The notes: generated from the sequence alone by a model not told the origin. Shown: positions 1 through 7,965, numbered from the stretch's first letter. The stretch is 64,000 bases of DNA from Exiguobacterium acetylicum (GCF_019890935.1 NZ_CP082333.1:1638001-1702000), one strand, 5' to 3'. Program-made: numbers and translations.

Positions 1-309
1 GTCATCATCGGTCTCGTCTCGTACGCAGTCATTCAGATCGGTGTTCGTTTACCGATCCATCGTCTGTTCCAAGTCGCATCGTGGTTGATCTATCTGATGG
101 CGTTCAAGATTCTTGGTACGAGTCTGCACGCGTTGCAGCTGACGAACATCTTACCGATTCATCCATTAAATGGACTCGGAACTGCCGGGTGGCTTGGCTT
201 TTATCCGACGCTCGAGACGCTTATCCCGCAAGTCGTCCTGATGATTCTAATTGCCTTGTTTACGATCTGGCAAAAGCGGCGTGCGTCTTCAATCCAGACT
301 GCTGCTTAA
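1..309 (+). CDS. efeU: FTR1 family iron permease, C-terminal part (5' end outside window)
   Basis: The frame is open from base 1 to TAA at 307-309, so only the last 102 residues are present. They show hydrophobic segments, a run with MAFKILGTSLHALQ, the motif LGFYPTLETLIPQ, a last membrane helix and a basic tail. This matches the C-terminal end of FTR1/EfeU high-affinity iron permeases, which move ferrous iron after oxidation and re-reduction at the membrane. The REXXE iron-binding motifs of the family would lie upstream and cannot be checked. EfeO/EfeB partners, if any, would also lie to the left. Confidence 0.8.
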   Translation, partial: VIIGLVSYAVIQIGVRLPIHRLFQVASWLIYLMAFKILGTSLHALQLTNILPIHPLNGLGTAGWLGFYPTLETLIPQVVLMILIALFTIWQKRRASSIQTAA

Positions 310-327
310 TCCATTTTTCAATTTCAG

Positions 328-352
328 GTTTCAACTATTATGTTTCGGGTAT
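328..352 (+). promoter_or_regulatory. Candidate SigB promoter of the YflT-like stress gene
   Basis: GTTTCA (328-333) and GGGTAT (347-352) are separated by 13 bases, fitting the SigB consensus GTTTAA-N12-15-GGGTAT. It lies about 44 bases upstream of a gene whose family is SigB-dependent in Bacillus. Confidence 0.65.
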
Positions 353-395
353 AACTTCTTATCAGCAGCTTGCTGCATGAAGGAGAGGGATTTTT

Positions 396-857
396 ATGCT
401 TGAAACACGCATCGTACGAAACATGACCGCTGTCGACGCAGAAGTGACGAGCCTCAAATCAAGTGGCTATTCGAATAAACAGATTTACATCTTTGCGAAA
501 GACGAAGAACTCGCGGAACGGATCGCGAATGACACGCAGACGTTACCGTACCGTGTCACGAAGAAGTCGTTCTTCGAGACATTACTGTCAGCCGTCCGGA
601 GCAATCGGAAAGACCGGATCGCTCAGTTGTCCGAGCTCGGCATGACGAAGGATGTCGCCGAGGACTTAGAAGATGAAGTCCGGCACGGTCGGATCGTCAT
701 CGTCGGTTCGAAGTCCGATTTACTGAATCCAGCGTTCGCAGCGTCGTACGTGACGGATGAAGCAACCGATTATGGTGCCGGTGTTCCGAAACTCGAAGAT
801 GAGGAAACGACGACGACGTTACCAGCGGACCAAAACGTGAAGTTAAAAGATGAATGA
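396..857 (+). CDS. General stress protein, YflT/GSP17M family
   Basis: The 153-residue product has the heat-induced YflT (general stress protein 17M) domain over about residues 3-105, with the typical start 'MLETRIVRN', a motif 'GYSNKQIYIFAKDE' and 'GRIVIVGS' closing the domain. The molecular activity of the family is unknown; in Bacillus it belongs to the SigB general stress regulon. A ribosome binding site (AAGGAGAGG) lies just upstream. A SigB-type promoter precedes it and a strong terminator follows, so it is a single-gene unit. The tail (about 115-153) is acidic and low in complexity. Confidence 0.8.
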   Translation: MLETRIVRNMTAVDAEVTSLKSSGYSNKQIYIFAKDEELAERIANDTQTLPYRVTKKSFFETLLSAVRSNRKDRIAQLSELGMTKDVAEDLEDEVRHGRIVIVGSKSDLLNPAFAASYVTDEATDYGAGVPKLEDEETTTTLPADQNVKLKDE

Positions 858-862
858 TACGT

Positions 863-900
863 AAACCTCCTGTTTCTTAGTTTAGAGACAGGAGGTTTTT
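863..900 (+). terminator. Intrinsic terminator after YflT-like gene
   Basis: Stem AAACCTCCTGT / ACAGGAGGTTT followed by a T run. Confidence 0.85.
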
Positions 901-950
901 GTTTAGCCTTCTCTTGGAAGGGAATGGGAAAGTGGAGAGGAGGAAAGACG

Positions 951-1313
951 ATGCAATTCTTATATACCGGCTATTATGACGCAGAACGGATGGATGCCTT
1001 ATCGAAGGAAGAAATTGACGCCTTAATGTCACGTTGTGATGAATTGATGAACACGTTCAATGAGCGAGTCAACGTCTTATCAGACTGGTATCCCGGTCTT
1101 GCAACACAAGCATTCTACTGGCAGGATGGGGTCGTACAGAAGAAAGTAGAGCCGGATCGAACGCATGGAGAACAGATTGGCAGTTTGATCGTCTTTGAAG
1201 CACGTGATTTGGATCAAGCGATGGAACTGGCTTCTCTTCATCCGACGACTCAAGTCGCAGAAGGGGAAACATACGGGTGGCGCGCAGAAGTCCGTCCGTT
1301 AAGTACTTCTTGA
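951..1313 (+). CDS. YCII/DGPF-domain-like protein
   Basis: This is a 120-residue soluble protein beginning MQFLYTGYYD. ATG 951 follows AGAGGAGGAAAG at a good distance, so an upstream ATG at 924 is not used. The pattern (an N-terminal beta strand, a middle acid-rich helix, then 'QIGSLIVFEARDLDQAMELASLHPTTQ') fits the YCII-related/DGPF fold of dimeric alpha/beta barrel proteins. These are poorly characterised, some linked to chloro-muconolactone-like chemistry. Its TGA overlaps the ATG of the next gene (TGATG), so the two are translationally coupled. Confidence 0.65.
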   Translation: MQFLYTGYYDAERMDALSKEEIDALMSRCDELMNTFNERVNVLSDWYPGLATQAFYWQDGVVQKKVEPDRTHGEQIGSLIVFEARDLDQAMELASLHPTTQVAEGETYGWRAEVRPLSTS

Positions 1314-1612
1314 TGTACGGATTATGGACGACGTTTACGACTCAATCCGGACAACGCGACAACGTCATTGCCCTGTTACTTGAAGCTGCGGCTTCTTTTG
1401 CGACTCATCCGGGTTGTCTGCACTACATCATCAGTAGTTCTGACGAGCCGGATGTGCTACATGTCCGCAAAATTTGGACGGATGCCGCCGCCCATCGTGC
1501 ATCCTTAACGTTACCGTCGACGAGACAGTTGATTGCTCAAGCGCGCCCGTTGCTCGAGCATGTTGAACGTGTACTCGAAGACCAACCACTTGGTGGCAAA
1601 GGGCTCATGTAA
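1313..1612 (+). CDS. Putative antibiotic biosynthesis monooxygenase (ABM) domain protein
   Basis: A protein of 99 residues starting MYGLWTTFTTQSGQRDNV. It resembles small ABM-domain quinol monooxygenases: a first beta strand, a helix with 'VIALLLEAAA', 'HPGCLHYIISSSDEPDVLHVRKIWTD' (the tryptophan strand of the fold) and a helix ending in 'ARPLLEHVERV'. These ferredoxin-like dimers act on quinones or similar aromatics without a cofactor; the substrate here is unknown. The start is taken at the TGATG overlap with the YCII-like gene. The two dimeric alpha/beta barrel proteins form one transcription unit. Confidence 0.65.
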   Translation: MYGLWTTFTTQSGQRDNVIALLLEAAASFATHPGCLHYIISSSDEPDVLHVRKIWTDAAAHRASLTLPSTRQLIAQARPLLEHVERVLEDQPLGGKGLM

Positions 1613-1616
1613 ACCA

Positions 1617-1643
1617 AAACCCCTCCTCTAGTCGAGAAGGGGT
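1617..1643 (-). terminator. Intrinsic terminator between convergent genes
   Basis: Stem AACCCCTT / AGGGGTT-type inverted repeat. The T run (GGGGTTTTGGTTT) is on the minus strand, so it serves the minus-strand gene ending at 1653, and probably also slows the plus-strand transcript. Confidence 0.6.
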
Positions 1644-1652
1644 TACATGCTG

Positions 1653-1970
1653 TTAAGTTGTTTTCCACTCAATATCGATGACGTCTGACGCTCGTACCAT
1701 CCGGCGCATACCTGTCGATGTGACGAGTTCGATCGTTCCGCGATCATGAAAAATCGCTTGGATCGAACCGGATACCGTATCGAGTTGTTTCAATCGGACG
1801 TGGACCGTCTGTCCGGTCCGGACGGCACGTTCCATGATGTGTTGTAAGGAGAGGCGATCACGAACGATCGTCTCTTCGCGTGATTGATACAGATGCTCAA
1901 GATGAAGGATATGCTGGCGTGAAGTCAGTTGTTTCCACTTGCGATTCGATCGTTTTTTAGATGCGAACAT
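1653..1970 (-). CDS. Hypothetical protein, possibly YolD-like fold
   Basis: The product has 105 residues with a very basic N-terminus ('MFASKKRSNRKWKQ'), a charged helical region and a C-terminal beta-rich part ('GSIQAIFHDRGTIELVTS', then 'VIDIEW'). The end resembles YolD-like/Sm-like small barrels found beside DNA repair polymerases, but the match is weak and no polymerase gene is nearby. AGGAGGTGG stands 6 bases before the ATG. It is probably monocistronic. I do not recognise a function. Confidence 0.55.
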   Translation of the reverse strand: MFASKKRSNRKWKQLTSRQHILHLEHLYQSREETIVRDRLSLQHIMERAVRTGQTVHVRLKQLDTVSGSIQAIFHDRGTIELVTSTGMRRMVRASDVIDIEWKTT

Positions 1971-2049
1971 GGCTGACCACCTCCTGAATTGAGTCGTACG
2001 CTAGATAGTCGTGCGCTCTGCTTCAGTTATTTCCCTTCACGAACAGTGC

Positions 2050-2586
2050 TTAAACACGTGCTCCTGACATTTTTTCACGAAACGCCGCGATTGCCGCAAT
2101 CGCTTCTTGATCGTGTTCGACCTCTCCCGGTGCATTCCCTTCGGCAAGAATCGCTGTCTCAAGCGTCGCGCCAAGGAACGATGCGATATGCTCGAACTGC
2201 GTGACGAGCGCTTGTCCTTTAACGCGTGGATTATCTCCTCCGACTGCGATCAAGTGGAATCGTTTCCCCGCCATCCGGCTTTTGAAGTCAAGCTCTTCGT
2301 CGCGCAGGGACTCGCTGAATCGGTCGATGAATAATTTCATCTTCGTCGACATCGAGTACCAATAAATCGGAGTGATGAACAGGATGTCATCGTGTTCAAG
2401 CATTTCTTCGACGATCCGGCGATAGTCATCACCGATCGGCAAAAAGCCTCCATGATGACGGCGGTCTTCAATCGGCTGAATCGAGACGTTTGCCAAATCG
2501 ACAGCAACATGAGGAATTCCTTTCAATGCTTGTTCCCCGAGCCATTCACTGTTTCCTTTACGTGAGCTACCAAAAATCGTATACAT
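2050..2586 (-). CDS. NAD(P)H-dependent FMN reductase / flavodoxin-fold oxidoreductase
   Basis: The protein begins MYTIFGSSRKGNSEWL, a phosphate-binding loop of flavodoxin-like FMN reductases (GSxRxGN), continues with 'DDILFITPIYWYSMSTKMKLFIDRFSE' (typical of NADPH-dependent FMN reductases and WrbA-like quinone reductases) and 'HLIAVGGDNPRV'. Likely role: FMN-dependent reduction of quinones, nitro- or azo-compounds; the substrate is not known. ATG 2586 is preferred over 2595 because AAAAGGAG lies 9 bases before it. The C-terminus carries an acid-rich helix. It is a single gene. Confidence 0.75.
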   Translation of the reverse strand: MYTIFGSSRKGNSEWLGEQALKGIPHVAVDLANVSIQPIEDRRHHGGFLPIGDDYRRIVEEMLEHDDILFITPIYWYSMSTKMKLFIDRFSESLRDEELDFKSRMAGKRFHLIAVGGDNPRVKGQALVTQFEHIASFLGATLETAILAEGNAPGEVEHDQEAIAAIAAFREKMSGARV

Positions 2587-2731
2587 ATCGTGCATCTCCT
2601 TTTGAATTCGATTGTTCTATTCTATTCCAAACTGCACTGTCAATACACCGATATGCTCACAATTGGTTTTGAATAGGGGTTTTGCGGAAAAAGACAAGAA
2701 GACGAAAAACAAATAGGGGAGGAACGGTCGA

Positions 2732-3400
2732 ATGGAGAGAAGCACGCTCATTGCGCTAGAAAAACACTTATATGCCATCCACCTCGAGATGGATGGACTG
2801 GCGCGACTCATTACGAAACAATTGATTCATTTGAGCCAAGTGGCTGCATCCGTCGAACATTTTCGACGGATGAGCTTTGATATCTATAAACATCGGACGT
2901 CACTCGAACAGATTCCGTCACAAGTCTTGTATGAGACGGCACTCGATTACGAAGACTGGCTCGAGGAAGAGTTTGATGAGATTCCTGCTAGCTGGCAACT
3001 GGCAACGAAAGAAGAAGAGGCACTCGAACAGCTGTGGTGGTTCGAATTCTCACGAATTCAAGCGGAGCTCGAAGAATGGCTCAGTCTCTATCTGATTCGC
3101 CGGATTCGAGAAGACGTTCGTTACATGCCGCCGGTGATCGAGAAAAATGCCTATGCTTTATCAGAGGATGCCCGCCATGTCTTTTGGCGTCTCTTACAAC
3201 GTTCCGTCGCGAAACCTTCATCAAAGATCAAAGCGAATCAATTGTCATGTCGAATGGGCATCGCTGAGATTGCCCGCTGTGCCCGACTTAATCAAGACCG
3301 GACACGTCGTGCGATTGGTGAACTGACGCGTCGTGGTCTGATTGCAATCGAAGAGGATGATGAGAAGCTAAAAATGCGGCTTCGCCTTCAAGTCATCTGA
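2732..3400 (+). CDS. Hypothetical protein with C-terminal winged helix
   Basis: The 222-residue protein is strongly helical and rich in charged residues. Its last 70 residues ('MGIAEIARCARLNQDRTRRAIGELTRRGLIAIEEDDEKLKMRLRL') look like a winged helix-turn-helix: two helices, a recognition helix and a beta wing. It may be a regulator or a DNA-associated structural protein. GGGGAGG precedes the ATG. The last 13 bases overlap the end of the convergent hydrolase gene. I do not recognise the N-terminal domain. Confidence 0.6.
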   Translation: MERSTLIALEKHLYAIHLEMDGLARLITKQLIHLSQVAASVEHFRRMSFDIYKHRTSLEQIPSQVLYETALDYEDWLEEEFDEIPASWQLATKEEEALEQLWWFEFSRIQAELEEWLSLYLIRRIREDVRYMPPVIEKNAYALSEDARHVFWRLLQRSVAKPSSKIKANQLSCRMGIAEIARCARLNQDRTRRAIGELTRRGLIAIEEDDEKLKMRLRLQVI

Positions 3401-4239
3401 TTGAAGGCGATGAACCGTTCGATCATCCGTTCATCCCGACGCGCGGATGGACCGATCCAAATCAGGTGACCGGGACTTTTCGATTCAATGAACTGCGCGT
3501 GAGGAATACTTTGTCGTGCATGTTCCGAATGCTCGAACGGAACAGCACGGTCTGACTTCGAATGGACGATCAAGACGGGACACGTGACGGCTTCAAGCCG
3601 TTCTCGTTCGATGTCTTGTGTGATATCAAACAAGACACCTCGCCCAGGACCATTTTGAAGACCAACCTCATATAATAACGACGCATCCGTCTCACTAATG
3701 TGGGTACGGATCGTTTCGCGTGGTAAAAGACTCGTCATCTCGACCATCCGAACCGCTGCTTCTTCAGGAAACTTGCGAATCTTATCCTTCACATACGTCC
3801 AAAGCCCCCACTGGATGAACTGCAGGGGACGTTGTAAGACCGGTTGGATCAGAAGACGATGATACGGCAGGGAGATCCGGTGCGTCATCGCACATGCTAA
3901 GACGAGGGCACGGACGCCTGGATCCATTCCCGCAAGCGCGATTGCCGTCGGTCCGCCGGCAGAGATGCCGTAAACGGTGTACTGTTTAATCTGGCGGGAT
4001 GCCAGCCAGCCAGCGTAAAACGTCGCAAGCGTCTCTGGACTATCCGCAAGCTGAAGTGGCGTTCTTCCGTATCCCGGACGTGACGGTACGATGACGCGAT
4101 ATCCTGCCGTGATTAACTTCTCGACATGATAGACTTCTCGGTAATCCGACTGCGTGCCATGAATTAAAAGAATGACGGGACCGCTCCCGCTATCCCGGTA
4201 ATCAAAGCGCTGACCATTCCATTCTGCGATATAATGCAT
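3388..4239 (-). CDS. Alpha/beta hydrolase
   Basis: The product has 283 residues with a full alpha/beta hydrolase fold: 'VILLIHGTQSDYREV' (oxyanion strand), 'PSRPGYGRTPL', nucleophile elbow GISAGG (serine about residue 99), an acid in 'VHSKSDRAVPF' and a histidine in 'SPGHLIWIG'. The elbow has Ala after Ser. Substrate is unknown; family members are esterases, lactonases or C-C hydrolases. AGGAGAA stands before the ATG. The region upstream (4240-4352) is shared with the divergent WYL regulator gene, which might control it. Confidence 0.8.
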   Translation of the reverse strand: MHYIAEWNGQRFDYRDSGSGPVILLIHGTQSDYREVYHVEKLITAGYRVIVPSRPGYGRTPLQLADSPETLATFYAGWLASRQIKQYTVYGISAGGPTAIALAGMDPGVRALVLACAMTHRISLPYHRLLIQPVLQRPLQFIQWGLWTYVKDKIRKFPEEAAVRMVEMTSLLPRETIRTHISETDASLLYEVGLQNGPGRGVLFDITQDIERERLEAVTCPVLIVHSKSDRAVPFEHSEHARQSIPHAQFIESKSPGHLIWIGPSARRDERMIERFIAFNQMT

Positions 4240-4352
4240 CCAAATTCTCCTATCTCTTAATTTTTACCATTTTATTGTTAATCTCATATTCATTTTCATG
4301 TATACTGTAAAGTATAACCAAACCATTGTGACTTAGGAAATGAGGATGCGTA

Positions 4353-5357
4353 GTGTCTAACGAAAAGTTAACGAACCGTGACCGCTTACTTGCTGTACGA
4401 GAAATCTTCGAACGTCAGTCGGATGAAGACCATACGTTGACGCTTGAAGAATTGAGCATGGAACTCTCGAAACGAGGACTGATCGAGAAGCTATCCCGAA
4501 AATCGTTGAAGGATGATATTGCGGCACTTGCCAAATCAGGGTTTGACGTCGTGGCGGAAGAGACGAAGAATGGACTTGCCATTCCGTATCATCTCGTCAG
4601 TCGTCCCTTTGAGCATCATCAGCTCCGATTGCTCGTCGATGCCATTGCCAGTGCAAAGTTCATCTCGGAAAGTGAGACGACGTCGCTCGTTAAGACGATT
4701 CAGTCGTTGACGAGTGATAAGATGGCCGAGTCACTCCAACCGGTGCTACATACTGTCAAAAAACCAAAAGGAATGACGTCGCGCTCGATCGATACGATCC
4801 AGAAAGCCATCAGCGATGGTTTCGTCATTAGTTTCCAGTATCAAGGAAAGTTCAATGAACGGACGCGGAAGTTCGAGTTACGGAAGGATGGCGAGCATTA
4901 TCTCGTTTCTCCGGCTCACCTGTTGATGGATAACGGAAATTACTATTTGATTGGTCGCGATGAGCGGATCAAAGAGATCCGTACTTACCGGGTCGACCGA
5001 ATCGTCGATTGTAAAGCGTTCGAACCGATGGAAGAACCGGTTCATGTCGAGCCGAGTTACCTAAGTAACATGTTCAACATGTATGGGGGAGAAAACGAGC
5101 AATTGACGCTTAAATTTCAGGAGAGTCTGATGCCAACCGTCGTCGACCGGTTCGGAACGGATATCCGTTGCCGTCGCCTCGATGATCTCTGGTTCGAGGT
5201 CAAGGTCGATGCGCTCTTTTCCGACGGATTCATGATGTGGCTGATTCAATTCGGCAATCAGGCGGAAATCATCGCGCCTGTCGAACGTCGGGAGACATTC
5301 AAGAACAAGGTGGCAGGTCTTGCGACGATGTACCAAATTGAAACACCTGCTCTTTAA
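4353..5357 (+). CDS. WYL domain transcriptional regulator
   Basis: The 334-residue protein has an N-terminal winged helix-turn-helix (about 1-75: 'LTLEELSMELSKRGL ... LSRKSLKDDIAAL'), a linker, a WYL domain (about 145-225: 'AISDGFVISFQYQG ... GNYYLIGRDERIKEIRTYRVDRI') and a C-terminal extension (WCX). WYL domains bind small ligands or nucleic acid and control stress, DNA damage or metabolism genes. The start is GTG 4353, with a TGAGG site 8 bases before it. It is divergent from the hydrolase gene, whose control it may share. Confidence 0.85.
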   Translation: MSNEKLTNRDRLLAVREIFERQSDEDHTLTLEELSMELSKRGLIEKLSRKSLKDDIAALAKSGFDVVAEETKNGLAIPYHLVSRPFEHHQLRLLVDAIASAKFISESETTSLVKTIQSLTSDKMAESLQPVLHTVKKPKGMTSRSIDTIQKAISDGFVISFQYQGKFNERTRKFELRKDGEHYLVSPAHLLMDNGNYYLIGRDERIKEIRTYRVDRIVDCKAFEPMEEPVHVEPSYLSNMFNMYGGENEQLTLKFQESLMPTVVDRFGTDIRCRRLDDLWFEVKVDALFSDGFMMWLIQFGNQAEIIAPVERRETFKNKVAGLATMYQIETPAL

Positions 5358-5363
5358 GGGCTG

Positions 5364-5401
5364 AAGCAAGGTTCACTTGACCGTGGATCTTGCTTTTTTT
5401 A
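5364..5401 (+). terminator. Intrinsic terminator after WYL regulator
   Basis: Stem AAGCAAGGTTCAC / GTGGATCTTGCTT (one G-T type mismatch pair) plus a run of T. Confidence 0.85.
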
Positions 5402-5516
5402 ATTGTCGAGTAAAAAACTTTTTGTCGTTTTTTGTCGGATATTCATATTTGAATATTTTAAGCGAATAGTTCCAGTTACTATTAAGGATATCTGATACTT
5501 ATGTAGGAGGAACGAC

Positions 5517-5843
5517 ATGCAACAGATGCAAAAAAGCCGATCAAACGGGATGCGGAAACTAGGTGCTTTCCTCTTCTTCGTTTGTTTATCCTATACATCT
5601 TGGTACTTATTCTCACTTTTTGTCTTTCATCTCGTGTTTCCAGAGGATGTCGTGACATCATTAGATATCGTTGTGTTCGGATTCAGTCCGGTCATCGCTC
5701 TTGTGGTCACCATTGGCTCGTTACGCTTGATTGAACGACGCATGAAGCCTAAGTTCACACCACTATTATTCATTGGCTACACGCTCTCGACGAGTATCTT
5801 AATCTATTACTCAGTTGCCAACGCGCTTCTGCCCCGACTGTGA
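5517..5843 (+). CDS. Small multi-pass membrane protein
   Basis: This is a 108-residue protein with a basic start (MQQMQKSRSNGMRK) and three hydrophobic segments: about 15-36, 46-68 and 82-100. There is no motif I recognise. The ribosome binding site AGGAGG lies 6 bases before the ATG. It has its own upstream AT-rich region and is followed by the tiny gene at 5907, which has a separate promoter. Confidence 0.65.
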   Translation: MQQMQKSRSNGMRKLGAFLFFVCLSYTSWYLFSLFVFHLVFPEDVVTSLDIVVFGFSPVIALVVTIGSLRLIERRMKPKFTPLLFIGYTLSTSILIYYSVANALLPRL

Positions 5844-5844
5844 C

Positions 5845-5873
5845 TTGCAACTCCTAAGCAATTGGCATATGCT
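5845..5873 (+). promoter_or_regulatory. SigA-type promoter of the 36-residue gene
   Basis: TTGCAA (5845-5850), 17-base spacer, TATGCT (5868-5873). A start near 5880 would give a leader of about 27 bases. Confidence 0.6.
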
Positions 5874-5906
5874 ACGCTTATAGCTTGCTAGGTAAGGGGG
5901 GATACG

Positions 5907-6017
5907 ATGAACGCACAGTATATCCTCGACTGGATGCCGCTCGTGATTCCTGTCGGTGCCATCGTCTTTATTGTCGTCATTGCACGCAAGGCTTCAAAAA
6001 TCGATGCTGAAAAGTAA
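5907..6017 (+). CDS. 36-residue single-pass membrane peptide
   Basis: ATG 5907 to TAA 6015-6017 encodes 36 residues: 'MNAQYILDWMPLV', a hydrophobic stretch with IVFIVVIA, then a basic/acidic tail (RKASKIDAEK). It is too short for usual gene callers, but it has GGTAAGGGGG just upstream, a 17-base-spaced promoter and a perfect terminator right after the stop. One transmembrane helix with the tail in the cytoplasm is likely. It might be a regulator of a membrane partner or a type I toxin-like peptide; the sequence does not tell which. Confidence 0.65.
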   Translation: MNAQYILDWMPLVIPVGAIVFIVVIARKASKIDAEK

Positions 6018-6018
6018 G

Positions 6019-6045
6019 AAGACTCCAATCAGGGAGTCTTTTTTT
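6019..6045 (+). terminator. Intrinsic terminator after the 36-residue gene
   Basis: Perfect stem AAGACTCC / GGAGTCTT with a six-base loop and a T run. Confidence 0.85.
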
Positions 6046-6169
6046 ATTGGATTCTGTTGATACTTTATTCGCACGATTTCCCTATTGTACAAAAACATAA
6101 CGTCACCCATTTTTATGGTATAAAGGAACTAGGTGAAAGACCTAATATCAGGAAATCATGGAGGGACAG

Positions 6170-6688
6170 ATGAAACAGAGAACCGTCATGACTTTACTCG
6201 CACTCAGTCTATTGCTTACCGTATCTATGATGAAAAAACCGACGTTGACGCCAAAAGCCAGTACCATCGATCTTACCATCGCCGTCGTCGGAACGCCTCC
6301 AGTACTTACGCAATCTCCGGACTTCCACTCGATTGATCTGCACGAGATCAAAGGAGATTTACGACGCTACGATGCCGTCATGATCATGCCGGAGTACTTA
6401 CATCAGGCATCGGGACGCGACTATGCCACCGTCTACCGGAAGGCACATATTCCGTTTTTCTTCATCGGCTCTCAAAAATCCGTCGAACCGTTTCTTGATC
6501 CGAGTCTCTCCTATGAGGAAAGCATCTCGGTGCCGAATCCGACGTTTGCGGCTGGTATGCTCTATGACGATACACAAGAGACGACCTGGTTGTTCGGTGA
6601 GGGGATCGAACGACCGAATCGGTCAGAGCAACTGCAGATCTATCAATCGATCTTTCAAACGATTGAACAGAGTCGCTTCGCAAAGTAA
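6170..6688 (+). CDS. Membrane-anchored hypothetical protein
   Basis: A protein of 172 residues with an N-terminal signal anchor (MKQRTVMTLLALSLLLTVS), then a soluble extracytoplasmic part. The core ('IDLTIAVVGTPP', 'YDAVMIMPEYLHQAS', 'HIPFFFIGSQKS') has a Rossmann-like alternation of strands and helices. I do not recognise the family. The start at 6170 is favoured by GGAGGG just before it; ATG 6158 in frame is the alternative. It is a single gene between an extended -10 (TGGTATAAA near 6114) and a strong terminator. Confidence 0.6.
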   Translation: MKQRTVMTLLALSLLLTVSMMKKPTLTPKASTIDLTIAVVGTPPVLTQSPDFHSIDLHEIKGDLRRYDAVMIMPEYLHQASGRDYATVYRKAHIPFFFIGSQKSVEPFLDPSLSYEESISVPNPTFAAGMLYDDTQETTWLFGEGIERPNRSEQLQIYQSIFQTIEQSRFAK

Positions 6689-6698
6689 CACTTACATG

Positions 6699-6758
6699 AA
6701 AACAGATCGAAGCGCTCGGAAGTACATCTACTTCCAAACACTTCGATCTGTTTTTTTT
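6699..6758 (+). terminator. Long intrinsic terminator between convergent genes
   Basis: Outer stem AACAGATCGAAG / CTTCGATCTGTT, with an inner stem GGAAGT / ACTTCC, then eight T. It sits 3 bases from the end of the minus-strand SDR gene and can serve both directions. Confidence 0.85.
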
Positions 6759-6760
6759 CG

Positions 6761-7483
6761 TCAATCGAGTTGCTTCGTCGGAGCTAAGACGATTTCCCGG
6801 ATGTTGACATGTTGTGGTTGCTCGAAGGCGAATAAGACGGTATCCGCGACGACTTGCGGATCGAGTCCACCATCAATCGATTGTTTCCATTCGTTGTAGC
6901 CGTCCTTGATCGCGTCACTTGTCGTATGACCGAGTAATTCCGTCTCGACGACTCCTGGTGCGATCGTCATGACGCGGACACCGTGAGACGCGACTTCACT
7001 TCGGACGTTCTCACTCATCGCGTGGACGGCGAATTTCGTACCGACGTACGCGGCGTGGTCGGCGAACGTCTTTTTACCGGCAATCGAGCTTATGTTGATG
7101 ATTGTGCCGGTCTTGCGCTCCACCATCGACGGAAGGACGGCTTGCATGCCGTGTAAGACACCGAGCGCGTTGACATCAAACATCTCTTCCCATTCTTCCG
7201 CGTCTTGTGTCTCGATTTGACCGAGTAACATCCGTCCTGCATTATTGATGATGGCTTCGACCGGTCCGAACGCTTCCGTCGCGTCTGCTAAAGCAGCATC
7301 GAGGGCTGCTCGGTCGGTGGCTGCGACTTGGCGAATCAAGACATCGTCTGAAGCAAGGCTTTCAAGACGGTCAATCCGGCGTCCGAGCAATAAGACGCGG
7401 TACCCTTTCTGAATGAACGTTCGCGCAATCGCATGCCCGATTCCTGACGTAGCACCTGTGATGGCAATGAATCCTGTTTTCAT
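6761..7483 (-). CDS. SDR family NAD(P)-dependent oxidoreductase
   Basis: The 240-residue classical short-chain dehydrogenase has TGATSGIG (9-16) for the cofactor, an NNAG motif near 80-83 and a catalytic Ser133-Tyr146-Lys150 set. Arg35-Arg36 after the second strand points to NADP(H). The C-terminal part ('APGVVETELLGHTT') is usual for YdfG-like enzymes acting on 3-hydroxy acids or small carbonyls. It is divergent from an HxlR regulator 114 bases away, which is likely its regulator; HxlR/YodB-type regulators often control redox enzymes. Confidence 0.85.
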   Translation of the reverse strand: MKTGFIAITGATSGIGHAIARTFIQKGYRVLLLGRRIDRLESLASDDVLIRQVAATDRAALDAALADATEAFGPVEAIINNAGRMLLGQIETQDAEEWEEMFDVNALGVLHGMQAVLPSMVERKTGTIINISSIAGKKTFADHAAYVGTKFAVHAMSENVRSEVASHGVRVMTIAPGVVETELLGHTTSDAIKDGYNEWKQSIDGGLDPQVVADTVLFAFEQPQHVNIREIVLAPTKQLD

Positions 7484-7570
7484 GATATCGTCTCCTTATT
7501 ATTTGGTATGATAGAGTGAAGATAACAGAGGGAAACCAATCCGAGAAGTACGCACTTTTAGGTCAGTCGG

Positions 7571-7584
7571 TTACCTTTTGGTAA
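7571..7584. promoter_or_regulatory. Candidate HxlR operator
   Basis: Perfect inverted repeat TTACC-N4-GGTAA, directly before the ribosome binding site of the hxlR-type gene and in the SDR/regulator intergenic space. An autoregulatory site is inferred from position only. Confidence 0.35.
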
Positions 7585-7597
7585 GGGAGGGGACGGT

Positions 7598-7951
7598 ATG
7601 CCGTATTTAAATGAGTTCGATGCGACGATGCGTCAGATTCAAGGCAAGTGGAAAGTGATGATCTTGTACGAGCTGCATGAGGAAGGTGCGGTGCGGTTTA
7701 ATACACTCGAGCGTTATATCCAGGACGTCTCACCGAAGACGCTGACACAGCAATTGAAGCAACTCGAACAAGATGGCTTGATTACGCGGACCATCTACCC
7801 AGAGATCCCACCCCGCGTCGAATATGCCTTGAGCGAAAAAGGAATCTCCTTGATTCCCTTACTTGATGCGATTTGCGACTGGGGACTCGCGACGACACCA
7901 CGCAACCAATTGCTCCGCACATTATGCGACGAGGAAGCCCCCGCTCCATGA
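7598..7951 (+). CDS. HxlR/MarR-like winged helix regulator
   Basis: The protein has 117 residues with the HxlR pattern 'IQGKWKVMILYELHEEGAVRFNTLERYI', 'SPKTLTQQLKQLEQDGLITRTIYPEIPPRVEYALSEKG' and 'LDAICDWG'. It lacks the N-terminal cysteine used by YodB/HypR redox sensors, so it may sense by another route. It is divergent from the SDR gene, the usual arrangement for local control. AAGGGAGGGG precedes the ATG. Confidence 0.85.
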   Translation: MPYLNEFDATMRQIQGKWKVMILYELHEEGAVRFNTLERYIQDVSPKTLTQQLKQLEQDGLITRTIYPEIPPRVEYALSEKGISLIPLLDAICDWGLATTPRNQLLRTLCDEEAPAP

Positions 7952-7963
7952 GCAGGGGCTTTT
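7937..7963. terminator. Bidirectional intrinsic terminator
   Basis: Stem GCCCCCGCTC / GAGCAGGGGC with a three-base loop and TTTT after it on the plus strand. It overlaps the last codons of the HxlR-type gene and ends 3 bases from the convergent membrane protein gene. Confidence 0.75.
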
Positions 7964-7965
7964 CG

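Noticed and set aside
2617-2811. Minus-strand 64-codon frame before the winged-helix gene
   Set aside because: Overlaps a well-supported plus-strand gene start and has no binding site.
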